In this document: positions 1-5,610 of the stretch, piece after piece
Layout of the letters: every line of letters starts with the position of its first letter
How positions within the stretch are numbered: position 1 is the first letter of the stretch
The notes under the pieces: generated by a model
Database searches by the model: none
The model's input: only the letters and a program-made list of their open reading frames with translations
Told to the model about the DNA's origin: nothing
Made by a program: the position numbers and the translations under genes
Assembly (NCBI GenBank): GCA_023245695.1
Contig: JAHFJT010000026.1
Coordinates: 1-10,110 of the forward strand
DNA length: 10,110 nt
Direction of reading: 5' to 3'
Origin: Candidatus Peregrinibacteria bacterium
GTDB taxonomy: Bacteria; Patescibacteriota; Gracilibacteria; UBA1369; UBA12463

Positions 1-139
1 TCGCCCGTCGAGTGTGGTCGAGATTGTATCGACGCTCGATGACGAGTCGCTCTTTAGGCGACAGGAGTCGCAGAAGTTGAGAAACGACTTCTGGAACTTT
101 TGTAAAGACATCGCGTACTTGTTGTGAGACAGTTTCCAT
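1..139 (-). CDS. Sigma-70 region 4-like protein, N-terminal fragment (partial)
   Basis: Only the first 46 codons lie in the window; the gene continues past base 1. The visible part has a short helical lead (METVSQQVRDVFTKVPEVV) and then LLSPKERLVIERRYNL at about residues 25-40. This resembles the start of sigma-70 region 4, where LxxxERxVIxxRYGL precedes the helix-turn-helix that contacts the -35 element. Proteins joining such a segment to other helix-turn-helix domains (for example HARE-HTH) are common in Patescibacteria, so this may be an accessory transcription factor rather than a full sigma factor. The start is well bounded: an in-frame TAG lies two codons upstream of the ATG. No Shine-Dalgarno sequence is visible. 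It is the downstream neighbour of the OmpR-like regulator on the same strand, 98 bases away, with its own promoter in the gap. The family call rests on one short motif. Confidence 0.6.
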   Translation of the reverse strand, partial: METVSQQVRDVFTKVPEVVSQLLRLLSPKERLVIERRYNLDHTRRA

Positions 140-180
140 AGCCTAAGAGTGAAGTGGTAATGACACGAATGACATCTAAA

Positions 181-208
181 ATTATAGAATATTTTCACAA
201 GGTGAAAA
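181..208 (-). promoter_or_regulatory. Promoter of the sigma-like gene
   Basis: Read on the minus strand, a perfect TATAAT (181-186) follows TTTTCA (203-208, 4 of 6 match to TTGACA) with a 16-base spacer. Transcription would start near 174, giving a leader of about 35 bases before the ATG at 139. The -35 hexamer lies inside one arm of the TTTTCAC/GTGAAAA inverted repeat, so a protein bound there would compete with or recruit polymerase. Confidence 0.55.
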
Positions 209-235
209 GGAAATGGTATTGTGAAAAACTGAAAA
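192..235. promoter_or_regulatory. GTGAAAA box cluster, possible operator
   Basis: TTTTCAC (192-198) and GTGAAAA (202-208) form a perfect 7-base inverted repeat with a 3-base centre. A further direct GTGAAAA copy lies at 221-227 and a one-mismatch copy CTGAAAA at 229-235. The first pair covers the -35 and spacer of the sigma-like gene's promoter; the others lie just upstream. The arrangement suits a regulator-binding site, and the OmpR-like protein encoded next door is the obvious candidate. AT-rich intergenic DNA can produce such repeats by chance. Confidence 0.4.
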
Positions 236-237
236 TA

Positions 238-897
238 TTATGTAGCCGCACAAGACCAGAGGTACCCAACGCAAGGAACCGTTTGTAGGTAACGATCCGC
301 GTGGCATTTCTTTAATTTGGAACGTAAGCGGCTGATGTGAACATCGACGGTATTAGTTGACAACGAAGCATTCCGATCCCAAACGTACTCGAGAATATCC
401 GATCGCGAAACAATCTGGCCATCGTTCATAAAAAAGTATTGCAGCAGTGCAAATTCCTTATTTCTCAAACGTATGAGTGACTTGCCATGCATGAGCGCCC
501 GTTTCTGTATCTGAAGGGTAAACGGCCCGTAGTGCATCTCCTTCGGGCAGAGCTGTTCTCGTTTTTCGAGAAGCTTTTTCTGCATGTAAATACTTACGAG
601 AGGATAGGAAAATGGCCGCGCAAAGGCCAGATCTACATGATTGATGAGATCAGGAGATATGGGATCCAGCAGAATCATCACCGTAATAGGTTTCAGACAA
701 CGAACGAGTTTGATGAACGCCATATCGCCCGTCCGAATATTCTGGTGGAAAAAGAAAAAGTTCGCACCCGACAAGAGATGCTTTTTGTACTGCGCCTCAT
801 TGGCCGTGACGACCTCTACGAAAATATTTTCACTTTTGAGTCCGGAGACGAGCGGCTCGCACTCCAGCGGAGTAGAAGAAAAAAGTATAGCCTGCAT
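238..897 (-). CDS. OmpR-family winged-helix regulator with degenerate receiver domain
   Basis: A 219-residue protein of typical OmpR/PhoB length. The C-terminal DNA-binding winged helix (about 122-216) is clear: FTLQIQKRALMHG, LRNKEFALLQYFF, the recognition helix NTVDVHISRLRSKL (182-195) and the closing hairpin LQTVPCVGYLW. The N-terminal 110 residues keep the receiver-like pattern of alternating strands and helices but lack its chemistry. The acidic pair after strand 1 is replaced (ILFSSTP), the phospho-acceptor Asp position reads FFFFHQN (His51), and the strand-5 Lys is Arg (ARPF, 94-96, with the Pro-Phe kept). It therefore probably does not use Asp phosphorylation and may respond to another signal or act constitutively. 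No histidine kinase is visible nearby. The first upstream in-frame stop lies about 55 bases before the ATG, with no other ATG between. No Shine-Dalgarno is seen. It may regulate the sigma-like gene downstream. Confidence 0.85.
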   Translation of the reverse strand: MQAILFSSTPLECEPLVSGLKSENIFVEVVTANEAQYKKHLLSGANFFFFHQNIRTGDMAFIKLVRCLKPITVMILLDPISPDLINHVDLAFARPFSYPLVSIYMQKKLLEKREQLCPKEMHYGPFTLQIQKRALMHGKSLIRLRNKEFALLQYFFMNDGQIVSRSDILEYVWDRNASLSTNTVDVHISRLRSKLKKCHADRYLQTVPCVGYLWSCAAT

Positions 898-927
898 AGA
901 CGTAGGGGAAAAGATGTAGGAATCTCT

Positions 928-955
928 ATTCTGAGAAAATGCCGAAAATCGTCAA
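928..955 (-). promoter_or_regulatory. Probable promoter of the OmpR-like regulator
   Basis: On the minus strand TTGACG (950-955, 5 of 6) is followed after 16 bases by CAGAAT (928-933, 4 of 6). Transcription would begin near 921 and leave a leader of about 24 bases to the ATG at 897. It overlaps the start of the small basic ORF on the other strand. Confidence 0.4.
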
Positions 956-1067
956 ACGCGAAAAAAAGAAAACTGCCGCGCGATGGCACCCACGCAAGAA
1001 AAACACGAGAACAAAAAAGTGCCCAAACGCACGGGCAACCTCTGACAAAAGTATGAAAAAAATCTGA
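939..1067 (+). CDS. Possible 42-residue, highly basic small protein
   Basis: ATG at 939 opens 42 codons ending in TGA. The peptide begins MPKIVKREKKKTAARWHPRK and is rich in Lys and Arg throughout, with one Cys and one Trp. It fills most of the gap between the divergent regulator and dtd and would be co-oriented with dtd, 39 bases upstream of it. I recognise no family. Against it: no ribosome-binding site, no clear promoter, an A-rich stretch that encodes Lys by default, and overlap with the predicted regulator promoter on the other strand. For it: very basic short proteins of this kind occur among nucleic-acid-binding and ribosome-associated factors. Treat as tentative. Confidence 0.25.
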   Translation: MPKIVKREKKKTAARWHPRKKNTRTKKCPNARATSDKSMKKI

Positions 1068-1106
1068 ACCCATGTAATGTGGGCCACACATCATGACTCT
1101 ATTTCT

Positions 1107-1553
1107 ATGAAAATTCTCATCCAGCGCGTGCAACGCGCGATCGTCATCGTCGACGACAAACCAATTTCTGAAATCGGAAAAGGCCTTCTCATCTTCATCG
1201 GCATCCAGCCAACCGATACCCACGAAGAGACAACCTTCCTCGCAGAGAAAGTCGCCAACCTTCGGCTCTTTCCTCAAGACGAACAAGAGTTCGATCTCTC
1301 CGTCATCGATGCAAAACACGAACTCCTCGTCGTCTCCCAGTTTACCCTCTACGGCTCCTGCGACAAAGGACGACGCCCAGATTTCTTCAACGCCGCCCGT
1401 CCAGAGATCGCCGAACCACTGTATGAGGGCTTTGTAAAGCTCCTCAAAGACAAAAACATCCCCGTGAAGACTGGAAAATTTGGCGCGCATATGGTAGTTT
1501 CCCTGCAGAACGACGGCCCCGCCACGTTCATCATAGAGAAAAATCATATCTAA
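1107..1553 (+). CDS. dtd: D-aminoacyl-tRNA deacylase (DTD)
   Basis: Hydrolyses D-amino acids, and glycine mischarged on tRNA-Ala, from tRNA in the cytoplasm, acting as a chirality proofreader in translation. From ATG 1107 the protein is 148 residues, the usual DTD length of about 145-150, and begins MKILIQRVQRAIVIVDDKP as the family does. Family signatures are present: SQFTLYG (77-83), KGRRPDFFNAARPEIAEPLYE-type segment (87-107), GKFGAHMVVSL (123-133) and NDGPAT (135-140), whose Gly137-Pro138 is the cross-subunit Gly-cisPro pair that excludes L-amino acids. A longer in-frame ATG at 1077 would add ten residues (MWATHHDSIS) not typical of the family. A possible -10 (TGTAAT, 1073-1078) would place the transcript start near 1085, also favouring 1107. 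The gene is followed after 11 bases by the glycyl-tRNA synthetase gene, so the two are very likely co-transcribed. Confidence 0.95.
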   Translation: MKILIQRVQRAIVIVDDKPISEIGKGLLIFIGIQPTDTHEETTFLAEKVANLRLFPQDEQEFDLSVIDAKHELLVVSQFTLYGSCDKGRRPDFFNAARPEIAEPLYEGFVKLLKDKNIPVKTGKFGAHMVVSLQNDGPATFIIEKNHI

Positions 1554-1564
1554 CACCCAAGTTT

Positions 1565-2977
1565 ATGGCTCAGACCCCCGGAAGTGCCCCGAATAATCAA
1601 ATTATGGAAAAACTCGTATCCCTCTGCAAACGACGCGGATTTATCTTCCCAGGAAGTGATATCTACGGTGGCCTTGCGAACTCATGGGACTACGGCCCAC
1701 TCGGTGTCGAGCTGAAGAACAACATCAAAAAACTCTGGTGGAAAACCTTCGTCCAGGAACGAGACGACGTCGTCGGTCTCGATGCCGCCCTGATTATGAA
1801 TCCAAAGGTCTGGAACGCCTCAGGTCACGTCAGCAACTTCAACGATCCGCTCGTCGAAGACAAGAAAACCAACGAGCGTTTCCGTCTCGATCATCTTCTC
1901 GAAGCGAAGGGTGTGAACGTCTCAGGTATGTCATTTGACGACATGGTCGCCAAGGTTGCCGAGCTCAATCTCAAGTCTCCAAAGGGCAACGAACTCACCG
2001 CTCCAAAACAGTTCAACATGATGTTCCAGACGCACCTTGGTCCTATCGCCGATGAAGAGAACACCGTGTACCTCCGCCCAGAAACAGCGCAGGGTATGTT
2101 TGTCGATTTCAAAATTATTCAGGAAGCCTCACGATCGCGCATTCCATTCGGTATCGCGCAGATCGGTCCTGCCTTCCGAAATGAAATCACTCCAGGAAAC
2201 TTTATCTTCCGTACTCGAGAGTTCGAACAGATGGAGATTGAATTTTTCATTCATCCGAACGATTGGGAGAAGTGGTTCAACTACTGGCTCGATCAGCAAA
2301 AAGCATGGCTCAAGGAAATTGGTGCCAAAGATGAAGACCTCGTCTTCGTCGAAATCGCCGAGGCCGACCGCGCACACTACTCCAAACGAAGTGTGGATAC
2401 CGAGTTCAAATTCCCATTTGGCCAGAAAGAATTATACGGTCTCGCATACCGCACCGACTTCGACCTCCAGGCCCACACAAAGGCCTCAAAACAAGACCTC
2501 CAGTACCGTGACCCAATCACGAACGAAGTCTTCATGCCACACGTCGTTGAACCGACATGGGGCGTCAACCGCACCCTCCTCGCCATTCTCTGCTCCGCCT
2601 TTGAAGAGCTCGATGCCCGTTCAGGCGAAGAGGATACCGTTCACGAAAAAGAAGTCGTCCTCCGCCTCCCAAAGAAACTCGCCCCTATCAAAATGGCCGT
2701 CCTCCCACTCTCAAAGAAAGAGCCGCTCTCAACCATCGGCCACGAGATCGCCATGAAACTGAAGAAACATTGGATGTGCCAATACGACGAAACCGGCTCC
2801 ATTGGCAAACGCTACCGCCGCCAGGATGAGATTGGAACGCCTTATTGCATCACCGTTGATTTTGACACCGTCGAAGATAAGAAGGTGACGGTACGAGATC
2901 GAGATACCATGGCCCAGGAACGCGTCGCCATTGATGACTTAGTGGCTTGGTTTGGGGATAAGGGGCTGACGATATAA
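1565..2977 (+). CDS. glyS: Glycyl-tRNA synthetase, single-chain alpha2 type
   Basis: Class II synthetase that charges tRNA-Gly with glycine using ATP, in the cytoplasm. At 470 residues it has the length of the homodimeric GlyRS found in Thermus, Mycoplasma and eukaryotes, not the alpha2-beta2 enzyme. The start of the catalytic core (LVSLCKRRGFIFPGSDIYGG, from 17) and WDYGPLGVELKNN (41-53) are characteristic. RPETAQG (171-177), motif 2 (FRNEI 204-208 through REFEQMEIE 218-226) and motif 3 (EPTWGVNR, 329-336) are all intact. The C-terminal anticodon-binding domain runs from about 370 (LAPIKMAVLPLSKKE) to the end, with GSIGKRYRRQDEIGTPYCIT at 411-430. The ATG at residue 14 is an alternative start, since homology only begins near residue 15 and no ribosome-binding site separates the two. 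It is the second gene of the dtd operon. Confidence 0.97.
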   Translation: MAQTPGSAPNNQIMEKLVSLCKRRGFIFPGSDIYGGLANSWDYGPLGVELKNNIKKLWWKTFVQERDDVVGLDAALIMNPKVWNASGHVSNFNDPLVEDKKTNERFRLDHLLEAKGVNVSGMSFDDMVAKVAELNLKSPKGNELTAPKQFNMMFQTHLGPIADEENTVYLRPETAQGMFVDFKIIQEASRSRIPFGIAQIGPAFRNEITPGNFIFRTREFEQMEIEFFIHPNDWEKWFNYWLDQQKAWLKEIGAKDEDLVFVEIAEADRAHYSKRSVDTEFKFPFGQKELYGLAYRTDFDLQAHTKASKQDLQYRDPITNEVFMPHVVEPTWGVNRTLLAILCSAFEELDARSGEEDTVHEKEVVLRLPKKLAPIKMAVLPLSKKEPLSTIGHEIAMKLKKHWMCQYDETGSIGKRYRRQDEIGTPYCITVDFDTVEDKKVTVRDRDTMAQERVAIDDLVAWFGDKGLTI

Positions 2978-3005
2978 TCGAATCTGAGCATCATAAGAAA
3001 ATAAT

Positions 3006-3284
3006 ATGACCAAAAAGGAAACTGCTTCCGACCCACTTCACGACCTGCCCCCCGATTTGAAAAAGGCCTTACATGCGAACCCAAACGTGCTCGAAAAGTG
3101 GGAAAGTCTCACCCCTCTCGCACGGAACGAATGGATTTGCTGGGTGACGATTGTGAAGAAGCCAGAAACCAGACAAGAGCACATCGAACGATTATGCGAG
3201 CAGCTCCTCGAGGGAAAGCGCAGACCATGCTGTTGGCCTGGCTGCCCTCATCGCCGACCAAGCGCGAAAAAATATTTTAAGTAA
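3006..3284 (+). CDS. YdeI/OmpD-associated family small protein
   Basis: A 92-residue protein matching the C-terminal domain of the YdeI/OmpD-associated family. LPPDLKKALHANPNVLEKWESL (14-35) is followed by TPLARNEWICWV (36-47), KKPETRQEHIERL (51-63) and the cysteine-rich tail GKRRPCCWPGCPHR (70-83). The SLTPxxRNEWIxWVxxxKKPETRxxHIER core is the family hallmark. Cys75, Cys76, Cys80 and His82 could bind a metal, but this is my inference. The biochemical role of the family is not established; some members are annotated as bacteriocin-protection proteins. Full-length YdeI proteins carry an additional N-terminal domain that is absent here, so this is the stand-alone short form. It starts 28 bases after glyS and lies between it and the Nudix gene, all on the same strand. 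No terminator is seen between them. Confidence 0.85.
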   Translation: MTKKETASDPLHDLPPDLKKALHANPNVLEKWESLTPLARNEWICWVTIVKKPETRQEHIERLCEQLLEGKRRPCCWPGCPHRRPSAKKYFK

Positions 3285-3316
3285 GAGACGAGCGCATCTA
3301 TCAAAAACAATACCCC

Positions 3317-3754
3317 ATGCTCCACACCACCCGACCAGTTAATTTCTCTTCACGCTTCGATGTCGTGAGCTGTTTTGTGATCTACGAAGATCAGTTCTTA
3401 CTCTTGCACCGGCAAGATGATGTGAAGAAGCAGCCGGATACGTGGGGACTGCCAGCAGGAAAAATTGAGAAAGGGGAGACGCCGATGCAGGCCATGCTCC
3501 GTGAGATCAGGGAGGAGACGGGGCTCATGATTCCCCTGGTGAGGATGAAGCAGCATCACACGCTCTACGTGCGCGGGGAGTACGACTTCACCTACTACAT
3601 CTTCCACACCGTCCTTATCAAAGAGCCAGAAATCATCCTCAGTCCACGGGAACACAAGGCCTTCGCCTGGGTGACGCAAAAAGAAGCGCTCAAGATGAAG
3701 CTGATCAAGGATCTGGACGAGTCGATAAAGGTGTTTTTCAAGCAAGCGAAGTGA
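3317..3754 (+). CDS. Nudix hydrolase
   Basis: Hydrolyses a nucleoside diphosphate linked to another group, releasing a phosphate-bearing product; it needs a divalent metal. The 145-residue protein is a single Nudix domain with a complete box GX5EX7REUXEEXGU at residues 48-70: Gly48, Glu54, Arg62-Glu63, Glu66-Glu67 and Gly69. The glutamates coordinate the metal. The preceding TWGLPAGK and following strands (YDFTYYIFHTVLI) fit the fold, and EHKAFAWVTQKEAL near the C-terminus is the usual closing element before the last helix. The substrate cannot be told from the sequence; MutT-like housecleaning of oxidised nucleotides is one option. The start is preceded by ATACCCC rather than a Shine-Dalgarno. 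It ends with TGA, evidence that TGA is a stop codon here. Probably the last gene of the dtd-glyS operon, 32 bases after the YdeI-like gene. Confidence 0.93.
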   Translation: MLHTTRPVNFSSRFDVVSCFVIYEDQFLLLHRQDDVKKQPDTWGLPAGKIEKGETPMQAMLREIREETGLMIPLVRMKQHHTLYVRGEYDFTYYIFHTVLIKEPEIILSPREHKAFAWVTQKEALKMKLIKDLDESIKVFFKQAK

Positions 3755-3805
3755 TGGCATTTAAGCCGTGGAGTACTGCTGTCATTTAGCATCAACAGAA
3801 GAGAA

Positions 3806-3833
3806 TTGTCAGTCTTTTTAAAAGTGGTAAAAT
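3806..3833 (+). promoter_or_regulatory. Extended -10 promoter of the DUF5678/retropepsin cassette
   Basis: TTGTCA (3806-3811, 5 of 6) and TAAAAT (3828-3833, 5 of 6) are separated by 16 bases, and TG at 3825-3826 gives the extended -10 form TGnTAAAAT. Transcription should start near 3840. This lies downstream of the ATG at 3832, so that ATG would not be on the message and the start at 3856 is preferred. Confidence 0.6.
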
Positions 3834-3855
3834 GAAATCAAATAATGATACTATC

Positions 3856-4020
3856 ATGAAATTTGAAGCCAAGCATGCAGGAAAATGGGTAGCAACCCAT
3901 AACGAAAAGGTCATTGAAAGTGCCAAAACACTCAATGCTCTTTTGGAAAAAATAAAAGATAAAAAAGGAAATTCACAATTTCTTTATACCCGCCTTCCGA
4001 GAGGCTTGATCGCTGGTTAA
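3856..4020 (+). CDS. DUF5678-like small protein
   Basis: A 54-residue protein from ATG 3856, beginning MKFEAKHAGKWVATHNEKVI. The pattern KWVAxxxxKVIxSAKTLxxLLEKIKD followed by a short strand resembles DUF5678, a short domain of unknown function in bacteria and archaea. The upstream ATG at 3832 would add eight residues (MKSNNDTI), but it lies within the predicted -10 element, so the shorter form is chosen. The gene ends one base before the ATG of the retropepsin-like gene, so the two are almost certainly co-transcribed and probably translationally coupled. The local DNA is AT-rich (22 of 60 bases G or C in 3841-3900, against 35 of 60 in glyS 2521-2580), which suggests a different origin from the flanks. 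A role as partner or regulator of the protease is my guess only. Confidence 0.6.
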   Translation: MKFEAKHAGKWVATHNEKVIESAKTLNALLEKIKDKKGNSQFLYTRLPRGLIAG

Positions 4021-4021
4021 T

Positions 4022-4443
4022 ATGAACTTCTCCTACGTGGAATTTACAGGACTTGTAGAAGAAAGAATATTTCGCCCAATGATTCCGGTCAAGTTCAGCG
4101 TGAATGGTAAAAGTTTTTATTCGTACTGCCTCATTGATTCAGGGGCTGATTTATTCTTCCTATCGAGGCAGCTAAAAAGCTAGATCTCAAGCTTACTCAT
4201 GAAGAAAGCTATTTTATGCAAGGAGCTGGTGGGAATGAATTTAAAATTTACAAGTCTCCTCTAGAAATTGATTGCGAGACGGAAAAAAGAGGATTCAGAT
4301 CCCTTTACTGGAAAACAAAGGTGTATTTTTCCGAATCAGGGACCTTCACTCTCCTGGGGTATAAAGGATTTTTTGAGTCTATAAATGTAGATCTTAAAGC
4401 TCAAAAGCGAGAAATAAATATAACAGCCAATAAAGCAGGATAA
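4022..4443 (+). pseudogene. Retropepsin-like aspartic protease, frameshifted
   Basis: Two open segments in different frames together form one clpP-unrelated, retroviral-type aspartic protease-like protein. Frame A (4022-4183, 53 codons, TAG) gives MNFSYVEFTG, a strand region, and the active-site motif LIDSGADL with catalytic Asp39 (codon 4136-4138), then runs into nonsense. Frame B, shifted by -1 and open from 4150, continues ILPIEAAKKLDLKL from 4153 to the TAA at 4441-4443 (96 residues). The expected family sequence is DxGAD, a few residues, LP, xxAxxLGL, so the break lies at about 4150-4155 and fits loss of one base, or of four, just after the DSGAD motif. The joined product would be about 140 residues, the normal size for single-domain retropepsins, which act as dimers. 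No canonical -1 slippery heptamer is present. It follows the DUF5678-like gene by one base. A sequencing error would equally explain the break. Confidence 0.7.
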
Positions 4444-4472
4444 AGCTATTTCTCAAAATCCTGAAATAAGCT
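4444..4472 (+). repeat. Imperfect hairpin after the retropepsin-like gene
   Basis: AGCTATTTC (4444-4452) can pair with GAAATAAGCT (4463-4472), leaving one bulged A and a 10-base loop. It immediately follows the retropepsin stop codon. It is AT-rich and lacks a following T-run, so it is a weak terminator candidate at best; it may separate the cassette from the methyltransferase gene. Confidence 0.3.
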
Positions 4473-4483
4473 ACTCTAAGCCC

Positions 4484-5599
4484 ATGGAACTGATTGCTAC
4501 CTGCGCCTTTGGACTCGAGAAGCTCGTGTATGACGAACTAAAACAGCTCGGTCTTTGGGTGATCAAGAAAGAAGACGGACGCGTGATATTTGAGGGCGAT
4601 GAGCTCGCACTCGTGCGGGCGAATCTTTGGCTACGATGCGCGGATCGTGTGCAGATAAAAGTAGGGGAATTCAAAGCCTTGAGTTTTGACGAACTTTTTG
4701 ATCAGGTGAATGCGCTGCCGTGGGAAAAATACATTGGTGTAAACGATGCCTTTCCGGTAGATGCTGTAAGCGTAAAATCAACACTCCACTCCGAGCCAGC
4801 GATCCAGAGTATCGTGAAAAAATCGATCGTGAAGCGACTTCAACAACAGCATAACAGCGAAATTCTTTCTGAGAATTCTGGTGCGCAGTATCAGGTTATG
4901 GTGAAATCGAACAAAGATGAGTTCATCGTCACGATTGATTCGTCGGGCGATAGTCTTCACAAACGTGGTTACCGTACCAAAACCAATGAAGCCCCGATGA
5001 AAGAAACGCTCGCAGCCGCACTCGTAAAACTCTCTGAGTGGACACCCGATCGGACGCTCATCGATCCATTTTGTGGAAGTGGCACGATTCTGATCGAGGC
5101 GGCTCTCATGGCACACAATATTGCGCCAGGACTTGCGCGCACATTCACATTCCAGAAGTGGCCGTGGATCGATCAGACACTCATAGAAAAGGCCTACACA
5201 GAGGCTCGTGACGCACAGACGCCCGAGGTAAAGCTCCGCCTCTACGGATTCGATATCGACTCCGAGGTTCTCACGATTGCCGGTAAAAATGCGGGCAACG
5301 CCGGTTTCAAAAATATCAACTTCCAGCGCTCAGACTTCACTGATCTCGATTTTAGCAAATTTGAAAACGCCACCTTCATCACGAATCCTCCCTACGGAGA
5401 ACGTCTCGAAGAGCTTGCCTATGTCGAAAAAATGTATCGCGAGCTCGGCAAGAAATTCAAAGAATCTCAAGGATCCTCTCTCTTTATCATCACATCCCAC
5501 GAAAACTTCCAGCACCTCTTCGGTCGTCTCGCCGACAAAAATCGCAAGTTATTCAATGGTGGACTGAAGTGCTACTTGTTCTCGTATCTCGCAAAATAA
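4484..5599 (+). CDS. rlmL: THUMP-domain 23S rRNA methyltransferase, RlmL/YpsC family
   Basis: S-adenosylmethionine-dependent RNA methyltransferase of the family that makes N2-methylguanosine in 23S rRNA (position 2445 in E. coli). The N-terminal third (1-160) is the ferredoxin-like plus THUMP RNA-binding part: ATCAFGLEKLVYDELKQLG (5-23) is typical, and RGYR (161-164) leads into the catalytic domain. The Rossmann-fold methyltransferase follows, with APMKETLAAAL (170-180), the SAM-binding DPFCGSGT (194-201), GFDID (255-259) and the catalytic NPPYGERL (301-308). At 371 residues it is the stand-alone form, as in B. subtilis YpsC, not the E. coli RlmKL fusion. The exact target base is inferred from family. 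The start has AAGCCC rather than a Shine-Dalgarno before it. Composition returns to that of the host genes. The next gene begins 11 bases downstream. Confidence 0.93.
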   Translation: MELIATCAFGLEKLVYDELKQLGLWVIKKEDGRVIFEGDELALVRANLWLRCADRVQIKVGEFKALSFDELFDQVNALPWEKYIGVNDAFPVDAVSVKSTLHSEPAIQSIVKKSIVKRLQQQHNSEILSENSGAQYQVMVKSNKDEFIVTIDSSGDSLHKRGYRTKTNEAPMKETLAAALVKLSEWTPDRTLIDPFCGSGTILIEAALMAHNIAPGLARTFTFQKWPWIDQTLIEKAYTEARDAQTPEVKLRLYGFDIDSEVLTIAGKNAGNAGFKNINFQRSDFTDLDFSKFENATFITNPPYGERLEELAYVEKMYRELGKKFKESQGSSLFIITSHENFQHLFGRLADKNRKLFNGGLKCYLFSYLAK

Positions 5600-5610
5600 T
5601 TTTATACCCC

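Noticed and set aside
487..1056. 189-codon plus-strand frame
   Set aside because: Mostly antisense to the well-supported OmpR-like gene and without recognisable domains.
1079..1089. TGTGGGCCACA palindrome before dtd
   Set aside because: Five-base arms around one base is too short to call an operator or terminator.
816..1556. 246-codon open frame on the minus strand, antisense to dtd
   Set aside because: It runs opposite the clear dtd gene and through the start of the regulator gene in another frame; its composition (long runs of acidic and aromatic residues) is what a shadow of dtd codon use gives.
2037..2756. 239-codon frame inside glyS
   Set aside because: Ser/Thr/Arg-rich shadow in the +1 frame of a certain gene.
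3752..3754. TGA as a possible recoded sense codon
   Set aside because: The Nudix domain is complete at this TGA and readthrough would add an unrelated tail, so standard stop use is the simpler reading.
4148..4183. Programmed -1 frameshift in the retropepsin-like gene
   Set aside because: The needed -1 step lies near TTA TTC, which is not an X-XXY-YYZ slippery heptamer, and the A-run before TAG (4174-4178) is in the wrong phase; mutation or sequence error is preferred.
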